Shown here one piece after another: positions 44,196 to 52,999 of a stretch of 64,000 nucleotides of DNA. Position numbers and translations under genes: made by a program. Location of the stretch: assembly GCF_015207525.1 (NCBI RefSeq), contig NZ_JADEWR010000004.1:241906-305905 (forward strand), in the 5' to 3' direction. The DNA is from Nodosilinea sp. LEGE 06152 (GTDB taxonomy: Bacteria > Cyanobacteriota > Cyanobacteriia > Phormidesmidales > Phormidesmidaceae). Under the pieces are notes generated by a model that searched no databases, was not told where the DNA came from, and was given only the letters and a program-made list of their open reading frames with translations. The stretch's first letter is position 1, and every line of letters begins with the position of its first letter.

Positions 44196-46751
44196 TCAAG
44201 GAGTTGAGGCCCCATTGGGGATGCTGGCCTGGGCCCAGGGCCAGGGGTTGGCCAGCAGGGCTGTTGCCCCATCGCGCCCCAGGGGTTGAGAAAACAGATA
44301 ACCCTGTCCCCGCCGACAGCCCATTGCTCGCAGTCGAGCCAGCTGGGTTTCGGTCTCAATGCCTTCGGCTACCAGGTCCATATTCAGCTTTTGCCCCAGA
44401 GTGATTATGGTGTGCACAATTTCGCGATCGTCGTCGCTCTGGTCCATACGGCCCACAAAAGATTGATCAATTTTGAGGGTGTCTGTCGGGAAGCGATGCA
44501 GATAGCTCAGCGATGAGTAGCCGGTGCCAAAGTCGTCGATCGCCAGCTTCAACCCCAGCTGCTTAAGCCGGTGCATCAGGTCTACAGCCCCATCGACATC
44601 GCGCATAATCATGCTTTCGGTAATCTCAAGCTGCACTCGATTGCCAACCAGCGCCAGCTCTTGCAGAGTATCGCCAAACTGAATGACCAAATCGGCCTGG
44701 TGAAACTGTCGCCGCGAAAGGTTAATGCTCATCGTCAGCGGCTGGTCAGGAAACTGCTGCTGCCAGGCCTTGAGCTGGGTACAGGCGGCCCGAAAAATCC
44801 ACTGACCCAGGTGCACAATCAACCCTGTTTCTTCGGTGACTTGAATAAACTGCCCCGGCGACACAAAGCCCTCCTCGGGCCGATACCACCGCACCAGCGC
44901 CTCAAACCCGGCAATGCGGCCGCTCTGAAGACAAACGATGGGCTGGTAGTGCAGCAAAAACTCGTTGTTTTCAAAGGCGCTGAGCAGATGGCTCTCTAGC
45001 TCTAGACGACGCACCGCCTCTTCGTGCATGGTGCTGGCAAACACCTCGTGGCGATACTCGTGCAGCGCCTTGGCCCGGTACATGGCGGTATGGGCATCGC
45101 GCAACAGGTCTTGGGCTGTGGGCGGGTGGTCGCGGTGGGCCATGGCTACCCCCATGGAGCTAGTCACCGAGAGCCGCCGCCGCGCCACCGAAAAGGGAGC
45201 CGACAGCTCGGTTTGCAGGCGGCCGAGCCACTGGTCTACGGTGGTTTGGTCGTGCACCGGCAGCAAAAAGGCAAACTCGTCGCCGCCTACCCTTGCCAGC
45301 TGGGCCGAGGTGGGCAGAAACTGCCGCAGCCGCTGGCCAATCGTTTTCAGCACGCGATCGCCCATTAGGTGGCCAAAGGACTGGTTGATCAGCTTAAAGC
45401 GATCGATATCTAAAAACACCACCGTGACCGCCGTGCCGGGGTGGTGCTGCAGCGCCCGCTGCACCTGCAGCAGAAACATGTCGCGCCCTGGCAGCATCGT
45501 GAGCTGGTCGTAGCTGCTGCGGTACAGCGCCTTTTGGGTAAGCACCAGCCCCAGGGCCAGCAAAAAGGCGGCGATGGGTTCGACGGTGGGTACCCACACC
45601 AGCTGGGCCAGGGCCAGACCGCTAAGGCCCCAAATGCCCAAGACAATACTGCCGCTGAGCACCAGCAGGCTCGCCGGACGGCGCACAGCCCACCCAGCCA
45701 CACCAGCCACCAGGGTCCAGCCCAGCAGCCAGAGGAACTCGCCCCACTGCGGCAAAAATTGGTAGAGGGCGGGTTCGCCCGCGATCGCATCGAGCAGCTG
45801 GCTAATGCTCTGGGCGTGCATCTCTACCCCCGCCATCACAAACTGCGACGACTGATCCTGACTAAAGGGAGTAAAAAACTCGTCCTTCAAACTAGAGGCC
45901 GTCGAGCCAACCAGCACAATGTTGCCCCGCACCCAGTCGGGGGGCACCGCCCCCGCCAACACCTGGGTAATTGTCAGGCTGGGGGCCGTTTGGTAGGAAG
46001 TACGGTACTTCAGCAGCACCTGGTAGCCCCGGTTGTCGACCCTGGCGTAGCCGCCATCACCGGGCATCAAAGCCGGAAATTTGGCATCCCCAATGCGCAA
46101 CAGGTCGTTTTGCCGATCGACTTGAAACGGCAGATCGCGGTGGTAGGCCAGCACCACCCGCAGCGGAAACGAGAAAAACGGGTCCTCTGCAGCCGATACG
46201 TACAGGAGGTTGCGACGCAGTACCCCGTCGGGGTCAATGACCAAATCGTTGAAGCCCAGCTGATCAGCGGGCCAGGTGGGGGGGGCTGGTACCTCAATGC
46301 CCTTCCCCTGCTTGCCCACGTTGAAAATGCCAATTACGTTAGAAGCCTCAAAGGCCTGGGCCAAAGCGGCCCGACCGGGCATATCCTGCGGCGTGTTGCG
46401 GTACAGGTCTAAGCCCACCACCGTCGGTTCGTGGCGCTGCACCTCTGCAATGATGTCGGCTATTACCTGGTCAGACAGGGGCCAACCGTAGGCTTCGAGA
46501 TCGGCCTCAGTGACTTCTACCAGCAGCAGGCGGGGGTCTGGCGACTCCTGGATTTGAAGGCGGGTGAGCAGGTCAAAGCTCAACATCTCAAAGGTTTCAA
46601 ACAGCTGCAGCCGCTTACCCATAGACACCAGCGTCAGCGCCAGCAGACTAGAAACCAGCACGGCTCGACTGCCAAAATTAATCGGTTGTGACAAATAAGC
46701 GGCTAGCTGACGAAACTGCTGACCCAAGGGCCAGGTCCGGAAATGCACCAT
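44196..46751 (-). CDS. CHASE2-GGDEF-EAL cyclic-di-GMP signalling protein
   Basis: Membrane-bound c-di-GMP turnover protein, 851 aa. N-terminal helix (about 28-48), extracytoplasmic CHASE2 sensor domain (about 60-320, containing DPRLLLVEVTEADLEAYGWPLSDQVIADII and VVGLDLYRN), three further helices (about 335-410). The cytosolic GGDEF domain has an intact RVGGDEFAF (about residue 488), and the EAL domain has FEALVRW (about 615), QLEITESMIM, DDFGTGYSSLSYL and the closing AEGIET. Both catalytic motifs look intact, so it may be bifunctional or biased to hydrolysis. Nothing adjacent suggests the ligand. Confidence 0.93.
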   Translation of the reverse strand: MVHFRTWPLGQQFRQLAAYLSQPINFGSRAVLVSSLLALTLVSMGKRLQLFETFEMLSFDLLTRLQIQESPDPRLLLVEVTEADLEAYGWPLSDQVIADIIAEVQRHEPTVVGLDLYRNTPQDMPGRAALAQAFEASNVIGIFNVGKQGKGIEVPAPPTWPADQLGFNDLVIDPDGVLRRNLLYVSAAEDPFFSFPLRVVLAYHRDLPFQVDRQNDLLRIGDAKFPALMPGDGGYARVDNRGYQVLLKYRTSYQTAPSLTITQVLAGAVPPDWVRGNIVLVGSTASSLKDEFFTPFSQDQSSQFVMAGVEMHAQSISQLLDAIAGEPALYQFLPQWGEFLWLLGWTLVAGVAGWAVRRPASLLVLSGSIVLGIWGLSGLALAQLVWVPTVEPIAAFLLALGLVLTQKALYRSSYDQLTMLPGRDMFLLQVQRALQHHPGTAVTVVFLDIDRFKLINQSFGHLMGDRVLKTIGQRLRQFLPTSAQLARVGGDEFAFLLPVHDQTTVDQWLGRLQTELSAPFSVARRRLSVTSSMGVAMAHRDHPPTAQDLLRDAHTAMYRAKALHEYRHEVFASTMHEEAVRRLELESHLLSAFENNEFLLHYQPIVCLQSGRIAGFEALVRWYRPEEGFVSPGQFIQVTEETGLIVHLGQWIFRAACTQLKAWQQQFPDQPLTMSINLSRRQFHQADLVIQFGDTLQELALVGNRVQLEITESMIMRDVDGAVDLMHRLKQLGLKLAIDDFGTGYSSLSYLHRFPTDTLKIDQSFVGRMDQSDDDREIVHTIITLGQKLNMDLVAEGIETETQLARLRAMGCRRGQGYLFSQPLGRDGATALLANPWPWAQASIPNGASTP

Positions 46752-46912
46752 GGATTAGACCGACAACGGTAGGCGTGGACAATGGCAGACATTGACTCAG
46801 ATTCCTGGATATACAGATATACAGGGCGTTATCGGCGCTATCCGGACATCCTTAGGGTCTAGATTGCGGCTAGCGCCCTCTGGCATCCCTGGACCTGCCA
46901 AGGCCACAAACG

Positions 46913-47131
46913 TTAAGCCATAGTGTCATGGTGTAGAGCATTAACCCAGTGGGTGCCGCCCCCTCGTCGCTGGCCCGGAAACTCATCGCGGGGGCCGTTG
47001 GCCTGGCGATCGCACCCCAGGCTGGGCCAGTGCAGCAGTAGCAAAGTTAACACGCTGACTCCTACCAGCATGGCCGTGCCGCTGGGCCAGATGAATACTC
47101 GTATAAGGGTTGCCTTCATAGCTGGAACCAA
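46913..47131 (-). CDS. Possible small membrane protein
   Basis: A 72-residue frame beginning MVPAMKATLIRVFIWPSGTA and carrying one hydrophobic helix (MLVGVSVLTLLLLHWPSLG). The rest is hydrophilic with a GQRRGGG run. Not recognised. It is divergent from nothing and about 160 nt beyond the CHASE2 gene start, so it may be real or chance. Confidence 0.35.
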   Translation of the reverse strand: MVPAMKATLIRVFIWPSGTAMLVGVSVLTLLLLHWPSLGCDRQANGPRDEFPGQRRGGGTHWVNALHHDTMA

Positions 47132-47941
47132 CCTTAGAACAGTGACAGAACTCCTCCATTCCCACTGATCCAGGCTCGCCGTTGCGGTCCTGATGCTGCC
47201 GGAGGCATAGTGTGATTCTTCACGCTCAAGGTTTTATTCGATACTTGACTACCCAGGCTTTTACGGAAGCTTTATGCTCCTATAAAGGCCTGCAAATGTC
47301 CCTTAACCCCAAGGGTGACAGCCGATCGCGTTTGTTCTAACCCTGCCGAGGGCGGAGGCGAGCTGACGTTGAAGCAGACTCAGGCATTAAAAACTTGTTA
47401 AGGGAAGGCCCTACCACCCCGTTCCCCAGATATGCTGAACGCAAGATACCTCCTAACTGCGTCTCCAGCCCCGTCTGACCCCTCTGTTGGTGTCATTAAG
47501 ATGGGGCTGCTACTTTGTACAGTTAGGTTTTAGAGGGTTAGTTATTCAATCAGGTGTAGTGACTGAGGGTGGGTGACCCACTAAGCCTACGGATATTCTA
47601 GGCACCTGTACTTGAAAGAATCTCTCAGGGTTTCACTGGCCTTCGACAGCGCTGAACTCCAGACCAGCGGTTCCGTCGCAGCCACTAGGGCAAGCTTGAA
47701 GCGAATACCCTAAAGTCTTTGTAAGGAATGTCGTTGCATATACAAATTTTAGATGTTACGCTGAAAAATTATTCGCTTGTTTGCGAATAACCTCGAAAGC
47801 TAGCTTTTTTTGCCCTGGTAGCTAAGCAAGTGCTGTTACCGGGGTTGCTGCTTTCTATTGCCCCCAGCTACAGCTTGTCGCTAGGTCTACCGTTGGGTAG
47901 AGCTACGGGTGCTGCGGGCGTTGATCTCAGCACACGCATAA
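47132..47941. other. Long leader/spacer upstream of the RlpA-like gene
   Basis: About 800 bases without a credible gene. It contains a small hairpin GTGGG-TGA-CCCAC (47569-47581) and an open frame from 47791 to 48018 in another phase whose start looks like a signal peptide (VLLPGLLLSIAPSYSLSLGL). I looked for a c-di-AMP riboswitch, because ydaO-type elements precede cell-wall genes in some cyanobacteria, but its core motifs are not present. Confidence 0.35.
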
Positions 47942-48985
47942 ATGACGTTATTTGGATTTCTCTGGGCTGCACTTCTACCGCACCATCTCAATCAACCTGT
48001 TACGCTGCAAGCCGCTAATCCCTACGCGGCAGCTCATTTGCAGCGCTCATCAGCGGTAGTTCCTAGGGCACAGCCTTACTCACCTCTGCACCTGCAAGCA
48101 TCGGCTAAGCGGCCCCTGTCGCTGCAGCCTCAGCTCGCCTGGCCACAGACCGCTGCGATCGACTGGCCCCACTGGGTCGCTACTGCAGCGGTGGCCGTAG
48201 TGGCCCAGGGCAGCAAAGCCCACATTAGTAGCGGTTTTGCTCAGGTTACGCCAGCCTCTGGTGCCTGCGGCAGCACTTTAGCAGCTGGGGTCGATAGCTC
48301 TGCGGCGGGGTTCACCATTCAGGTCAAAGATGTGCCGATTGGTCGAGTGCTCTCTCGCCAAGTGGCAGACCGGATTGCCAACCAAATTCGTCAGGCGGTG
48401 CCTGTTTTAGAAACTAAACCAGACCAGCTTACCCCTAGCCTGAGCCAGTACCAGGCGGCGGCTCAGGTAGATGGCAAAACTGTGTTTGTGCTGCCCGACC
48501 CGGCCCAAAACATGGCTACCTCTGAGAACGAGCCACCCGCGCTACAGGCCGCTCAGTGGGTCAACAACCTGCGTTTGGCCTTTGGGGCAACTCCCTTAGA
48601 CCCTAGCCAGGTGCAAATGGTGGCCAAAGGGCTGGGCGAAACCCATCAGACCTTTAGCGGCATCGCCTCCTGGTACGGGCCGTACTTCCACGGCCGACAG
48701 ACAGCCACGGGCGAAACTTTCAACCAGCACGATCTCACCGCGGCCCACAAAACACTGCCCTTTGGCACTCACCTAAAGGTGCGTAACCAGCTCAACGGTA
48801 AGACCGTGGTGGTGCGCATTAACGATCGGGGCCCCTACATTGGGGAGCGATCGCTCGATCTCTCCTACGCCGCCGCCCAATGTCTGGGGAGCGATGCTGT
48901 TGGGGTAATTCCTTACCAGGCAACCATTCTAGCCCCTGGATTTCCCGCCGCTTGGCGCGAGGATGTAGTGGCGACGCTGCCTTAG
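47942..48985 (+). CDS. RlpA-like double-psi beta-barrel protein (septal ring lytic transglycosylase family)
   Basis: 347-aa protein with a C-terminal RlpA domain (about 235-340): GIASWYGPYFHGRQTATGETFN, AAHKTLPFGTHLKVRNQLNGKTVVVRINDRGPYIGERSLDLSYAAAQCLG. RlpA enzymes act on peptidoglycan lacking stem peptides. The catalytic-type Asp/His residues in DRGP and AAHK are present. The N-terminal part (to about 130) is low-complexity, with only a weak signal peptide (MTLFGFLWAALL). Upstream, in another phase, a better signal-peptide-like frame ends at 48018, so a frameshift or a mis-chosen start is possible. It ends at a terminator. Confidence 0.85.
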   Translation: MTLFGFLWAALLPHHLNQPVTLQAANPYAAAHLQRSSAVVPRAQPYSPLHLQASAKRPLSLQPQLAWPQTAAIDWPHWVATAAVAVVAQGSKAHISSGFAQVTPASGACGSTLAAGVDSSAAGFTIQVKDVPIGRVLSRQVADRIANQIRQAVPVLETKPDQLTPSLSQYQAAAQVDGKTVFVLPDPAQNMATSENEPPALQAAQWVNNLRLAFGATPLDPSQVQMVAKGLGETHQTFSGIASWYGPYFHGRQTATGETFNQHDLTAAHKTLPFGTHLKVRNQLNGKTVVVRINDRGPYIGERSLDLSYAAAQCLGSDAVGVIPYQATILAPGFPAAWREDVVATLP

Positions 48986-48987
48986 AA

Positions 48988-49034
48988 ATAGCTGTTCCCT
49001 TCGACTTCGCTCAGGGAACAGCTATGGCTTTTTT
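48988..49034 (+). terminator. Rho-independent terminator with a dispersed repeat in its loop
   Basis: ATAGCTGTTCCC (48988-48999) pairs perfectly with GGGAACAGCTAT (49014-49025), loop TTCGACTTCGCTCA, then GGC and six Ts (49029-49034). The 14-nt loop is a copy of the dispersed repeat seen twice at 17973-18005. Confidence 0.9.
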
Positions 49035-49125
49035 GTTGTTGAGGGTGCTGCGCTAGCGGCATAGACGATGGGTATAAGACCTGATGCTTCGCGCCCTATG
49101 CCCTTCTTCCACGATGAATAAACGG

Positions 49126-50178
49126 CTACGCCCGCCACTTAAGCAGCTGCGTCTTGACGGGGGTAACAAACTCGCGGTCTTCGGTTTGGGCGCGCTGGTA
49201 CTCTTTTTTGAGCTGGTAGTACCAGCGGGCCAGGGTGTCAGAGTCTTTGATCAGGCGTAGCACGGTCTCGTGTTTAAGTCCTTCCTGCTGCTTGATCACA
49301 ACATCGCGGTCCTGTCCGAGGAATGAGCGAATCATCAGCGGTAGAATGGGCTTGAGCAAAGCGCCCCAGGGCAGATCCCAGTACAGCTCAAAGGTGACAT
49401 CGGTTTGGTCGTCGGTGAGCGGCGTAACCGTGGTGAGGTTGACGACGCGGTGTTTGGCGGTGGTGGTCTCTTCGGTACGCACGCCAGGCAGGTAGAAGAT
49501 GATTTCGTTGTCGGGTACGCCGCCGATTAGCCAGTAGCCGTAGCCCATGTTTTCGCCCATGCGGTGCTTGCGCATGGTAAAGCCGTAGGTGGAAGGGTCA
49601 AACCACTTAATTTCGTCGTTGAGGGTGGCCCCGCGCCACCACCAGGAGCGATGCACAAAGGGCGAGTGGGCTGGGTCCATAAGCCCTACTACAGCGTGGT
49701 CGATGTAGCAGGGGAAGCGCATGGTGTAAGTGACGTTGGGCCGCACGTCGTCACCAAAACCGGGCACGCGGGGCACGTCAAAGCGGGGGGGCTGGGGGTT
49801 GGCGGGGTCGGCCATATAGACCCACAGGTTGCCCTGCACTTCTTTGACCTCGTAGTTCCGCACGTCAAAACGGCTGAGATCCATGCGCTGGTCGGGCATC
49901 AGCGAGGGGATTTCGGTGCACTGGCCGTTTTCATTGAAGCGCCAGCCGTGGTAGCAGCACTCGACCTCGGTGCCGTCGAAGCGGCCACAGCTGAGGGGCA
50001 CCGCCCGGTGAGGGCAAATATCGCGAATGGCAAAGGCTTTGCCTTGCTCGGTTCGACCAAACAAGATCGGCTCGTTGAGCAGGGTTTTGGCCACCATCTT
50101 GCCCGCCTTCAGCTCGCGGCTGGGCATGGCGTGGTACCAGATATTGCGCAGCAGGTAGATGTCGTTAACGGCAACCAC
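49126..50178 (-). CDS. Rieske non-haem iron oxygenase (aromatic ring-hydroxylating/PaO-like alpha subunit)
   Basis: Rieske-type oxygenase of 350 aa. The [2Fe-2S] site is CPHRAVPLSCG...CCYHGW (C55, H57, C74, H77); the mononuclear iron site is in DHAVVGLMDPAHSPFVHRSW (about 160-180), with two His and an upstream Asp. No membrane helix is evident at the C terminus, unlike plant pheophorbide a oxygenase or chlorophyllide a oxygenase; cyanobacteria carry several soluble relatives. The substrate is unknown. It is downstream of ftsH in orientation (minus) but about 170 nt away. Confidence 0.9.
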   Translation of the reverse strand: MVAVNDIYLLRNIWYHAMPSRELKAGKMVAKTLLNEPILFGRTEQGKAFAIRDICPHRAVPLSCGRFDGTEVECCYHGWRFNENGQCTEIPSLMPDQRMDLSRFDVRNYEVKEVQGNLWVYMADPANPQPPRFDVPRVPGFGDDVRPNVTYTMRFPCYIDHAVVGLMDPAHSPFVHRSWWWRGATLNDEIKWFDPSTYGFTMRKHRMGENMGYGYWLIGGVPDNEIIFYLPGVRTEETTTAKHRVVNLTTVTPLTDDQTDVTFELYWDLPWGALLKPILPLMIRSFLGQDRDVVIKQQEGLKHETVLRLIKDSDTLARWYYQLKKEYQRAQTEDREFVTPVKTQLLKWRA

Positions 50179-50349
50179 AGGTTTTCTAAAGAGTTAGGGA
50201 TTGAGGCGATTAATACTGTAGCAGAGGCTTGGTGGTGGCGAAGGTTTAGCTTGGGCCAGTTCGGAGCATGTCTCGCCGCAGCGCTTCTACAGCAGTTGCC
50301 CCAGCCTGTACAAGCCAGGCTGGGGCAACTGTTAACTATGCAATAGCCT

Positions 50350-52218
50350 TTAACCCACCAGTTGGGGGTCCTGCACCTGCTTGAGCTGTTCGCGCAGGGG
50401 CGGGCCTTCGATCACCTCAGCCTCTAGCAGCTGCTGAGCCAGGGTCTCTAGCAGCTCGCGATTCTGCTTGAGAATGTCGAGGGCGCGCTGGTGGCCTTCT
50501 TCAACGATGGCTTTCACCTCTTCGTCGATCGCCTTGGCGGTTTCCTCGCTGATGGGGCGGCGAGCGTTGGGCATGCCGCCTTCAAGGAAGGCGTTGCGCT
50601 GGGCGCGATCGTAGGCGAGGGGGCCGAGCACCTGACTCATGCCGTAGGTGGTGACCATTTGCTCAGCCAGGTCAGTGGCCCGCTGCAAATCATTTGAGGC
50701 ACCGGTGGTGATGCTGCCGAAGATAATTTCTTCAGCCGATCGCCCACCCAGCAGGGTAGCAATTTGCCCCTTTAGCTCGGCCTCATCACGCAAAAAGCGG
50801 TCTTCGGTGGGCAGTTGCAGGGTGTAGCCGAGGGCGGCCATACCGCGCGGCACGATAGAGATTTTTTCGACCTCATCGGTGCCGGGCATCATTGCGCCCA
50901 CTAAAGCGTGTCCAACTTCGTGGTAGGCAACAATTTTCTTTTCTTTTTCGTTGAGTACGCGGCTCTTCTTTTCAAGGCCAGCAACCACACGCTCGATCGC
51001 CTCGGCAAAGTCTTCCTGCTCGACCACAGCACTGCTGCGACGGGCGGCTAGCAGGGCGGCTTCGTTGACCAGGTTGGCTAGGTCGGCCCCGGCAAAGCCT
51101 GGGGTACGAGTGGCGGTGGTCTTGAGATCGACAGTGTCGGCCAGCTTCACATCCTTGGCGTGGATTTTGAGGATGGCTTCGCGGCCCTTGAGGTCGGGGC
51201 GATCGACGAGAACCTGGCGATCGAAGCGACCGGGGCGCAGCAGGGCGGGGTCGAGGGTTTCGGGGCGGTTGGTGGCAGCCAGCACAATTACTGTAGTGTC
51301 GCCAGCCTCAAAGCCATCCATCTCAGTAAGCAGCTGGTTGAGGGTTTGCTCGCGCTCGTCGTTGCCGCCGTAGAAGCCGCTGCTAGAGCGGGATTTGCCG
51401 ATCGCATCCAGCTCATCAATGAAGACGATGCAGGGCGACTGTTTTTTGGCCTGCTCGAACAGGTCACGCACGCGCGAGGAGCCCACGCCAACAAACAGCT
51501 CGACAAATTCTGAACCCGAAATGCTGAAGAAGGGCACTCCCGCCTCACCAGCAACGGCCTTGGCCATCAGAGTTTTGCCCGTACCAGGAGGGCCAACCAG
51601 CAGCACCCCCTTGGGAATTTTGGCTCCCAGGTCGGTAAAGCGCTTGGGGGTTTTGAGGAAGTCAACCACTTCTACCAGTTCGGTTTTAGCCTCTTCAACC
51701 CCGGCTACATCATCAAAGGTAATTTTGCCAGCGTCGCCCTCGACATAGACCTTGGCTTTGCTTTTGCCAATGGAGAGCGCTCCCTGGGGGCCACCACCGC
51801 CACGAGCTAAAAAGAACCGCCACACGCCAATGAAAATCAGCGGCGGAATCACCCAGCTCAGCAAGCTGCCAAACCACTGACCCTTGGGCGGCGGCACAGC
51901 GGCAAACTCAACGCCGTTGTCTTCGAGCCGCTGGGGCAGTTGGAGGTCGAAAATGGGGGTAGTGGTATATACATCGCCCGGTTCACCCGTGGTGGGGTCT
52001 TTGACCTGGTAGCGAATTTCGTTTTGGCCCACCGAGGCGCGCACTACCTCCTGCTCGTCGATCCGGTGAATGAACATGCTATAGGGTTCACGGGCGGTTT
52101 GGCTGCCAAACACGCTAGAGAACACAATGTTGAGCAGCAGCAGGCCAGTGGCGGCCCAGAGCACGATATTGATAATTTGCCGCGATTGCGGTGGCTGAGG
52201 GTCTTTTTTGACGGGCAT
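50350..52218 (-). CDS. ftsH: FtsH ATP-dependent zinc metalloprotease (complete form)
   Basis: Membrane AAA+ protease for quality control of thylakoid and plasma membrane proteins. Start at ATG 52218 (622 aa); the frame runs on upstream to 52308, but that extra part is translated short repeats. N-terminal helix [21 protein letters not shown] (about 14-34), a lumenal segment, second helix (about 112-130), Walker [44 protein letters not shown], zinc motif HEVGH. It has both helices, unlike the copy at 716-2491. Cyanobacteria have four FtsH paralogues; which one this is cannot be fixed here. Confidence 0.95.
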   Translation of the reverse strand: MPVKKDPQPPQSRQIINIVLWAATGLLLLNIVFSSVFGSQTAREPYSMFIHRIDEQEVVRASVGQNEIRYQVKDPTTGEPGDVYTTTPIFDLQLPQRLEDNGVEFAAVPPPKGQWFGSLLSWVIPPLIFIGVWRFFLARGGGGPQGALSIGKSKAKVYVEGDAGKITFDDVAGVEEAKTELVEVVDFLKTPKRFTDLGAKIPKGVLLVGPPGTGKTLMAKAVAGEAGVPFFSISGSEFVELFVGVGSSRVRDLFEQAKKQSPCIVFIDELDAIGKSRSSSGFYGGNDEREQTLNQLLTEMDGFEAGDTTVIVLAATNRPETLDPALLRPGRFDRQVLVDRPDLKGREAILKIHAKDVKLADTVDLKTTATRTPGFAGADLANLVNEAALLAARRSSAVVEQEDFAEAIERVVAGLEKKSRVLNEKEKKIVAYHEVGHALVGAMMPGTDEVEKISIVPRGMAALGYTLQLPTEDRFLRDEAELKGQIATLLGGRSAEEIIFGSITTGASNDLQRATDLAEQMVTTYGMSQVLGPLAYDRAQRNAFLEGGMPNARRPISEETAKAIDEEVKAIVEEGHQRALDILKQNRELLETLAQQLLEAEVIEGPPLREQLKQVQDPQLVG

Positions 52219-52220
52219 AG

Positions 52221-52265
52221 CGATTTTAGATTGGCGATTTTGGATTCTAAATTTTGGATTGGCAA
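52221..52265. repeat. Short repeats (TTTTGGATT / GGCGATTTT)
   Basis: Iterated heptamer-type units GCGATTTT, TTGGATT and ATTTTGGATTGGC upstream of ftsH. The same units recur at 52890-52928 and, inverted, at 52974-52999. These match the cyanobacterial short tandemly repeated repetitive (STRR) sequences. Confidence 0.75.
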
Positions 52266-52501
52266 TGGCCAACTCCGAAGTCGCAGGGCAGGTGCTGCGA
52301 AAAAGCACCTAGGGTGCGCTGTTAGCTGCAAGCAGGTTCGCAATCAACCCTTCCCCTGGCTGCAGCGCACCGTTTCACTCGGGGCTTCACTTCGGGCTCA
52401 TGATGGGTTGAGCTGCACAACACGCAGGGGGTGTCACAGGAAACGTAACGCACCCAATGCCGATTTGAGGCTACGACACGGACTGGTGCTCGGCCATCGA
52501 C

Positions 52502-52795
52502 CTACTGGTCGAAGTTGACATCGACGGTGGTGTTAGCGGCATCGGGAGTATCAGCCCGCAGCCCAGACTGCTTTTTGTTGGTCAACCCAGACAGCACGAT
52601 CTGCGACATGGCGGCAATAAAAATAGAGGCCACCGCCGCATCATCAATCCAGCCAATGATGGGGATGAAATCGGGAGAAATATCGATGGGGCTAAGCAGG
52701 TAAAGCAGTGTGGCACCGGCCAACAGCCAGCGGTATTTGGGGTGTTCGAGGGTGCGCTTATACCAGTCGTAGAAAGCCTGAACAGGAGAGTTCAT
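52502..52795 (-). CDS. DUF1232 (YkvA) domain protein
   Basis: 97-aa protein with the YkvA domain: YRWLLAGATLLYLLSPIDISPDFIPIIGWIDDAAVASIFIAAM, whose SPIDISPDFIPI core is characteristic. Two hydrophobic segments suggest a membrane protein; the function of the family is unknown. The rest is a hydrophilic C-terminal tail. It stands in a short interval bounded on both sides by STRR repeats. Confidence 0.85.
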   Translation of the reverse strand: MNSPVQAFYDWYKRTLEHPKYRWLLAGATLLYLLSPIDISPDFIPIIGWIDDAAVASIFIAAMSQIVLSGLTNKKQSGLRADTPDAANTTVDVNFDQ

Positions 52796-52889
52796 GGGGG
52801 CAAGGTTGAATGCGATGGCTTTATGGTGCCACGGAACCCATGGGTTGCTCTGTGGCGGATAGCCGTCCGCCAGCGGGGCGAGGGCCGAA

Positions 52890-52928
52890 CTTTGGCGATT
52901 TTGGATTTTGGATTGGCGATTTTGGATT
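52890..52928. repeat. Short tandem repeats (second cluster)
   Basis: Direct alternation of TTTGGCGATT, TTGGATT, TTGGATT, GGCGATT, TTGGATT over about 39 bases, upstream of the DUF1232 gene. A third cluster, inverted, covers 52974-52999. Confidence 0.8.
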
Positions 52929-52973
52929 AAAAATCATACTTAAGGAGGACTAAGTCTTTTGCAAGCGGTCTCG

Positions 52974-52999
52974 AAAATTCAAAATATAGAATCCAAAAT
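52974..52999. repeat. Short repeats (third, inverted cluster)
   Basis: AAAATTC, AAAATATAGAATCC and AAAATTAT read on the plus strand, that is, GGATT/TTTT units on the minus strand. It abuts and slightly overlaps the stop of the ALDH gene at 52999. Confidence 0.6.

Noticed and set aside
45441..46412. 323-aa frame antisense to the CHASE2-GGDEF-EAL gene
   Set aside because: Long only because of high GC; composition (Gln/His/Arg-rich) is that of an antisense shadow.
47450..47750. c-di-AMP (ydaO) or cobalamin riboswitch upstream of the RlpA-like gene
   Set aside because: Some similar short strings (GGGTGACCC, CCGTCGCAGCCAC) but the required cores (GGGGTGAAT, CAGCTAAC) are absent.
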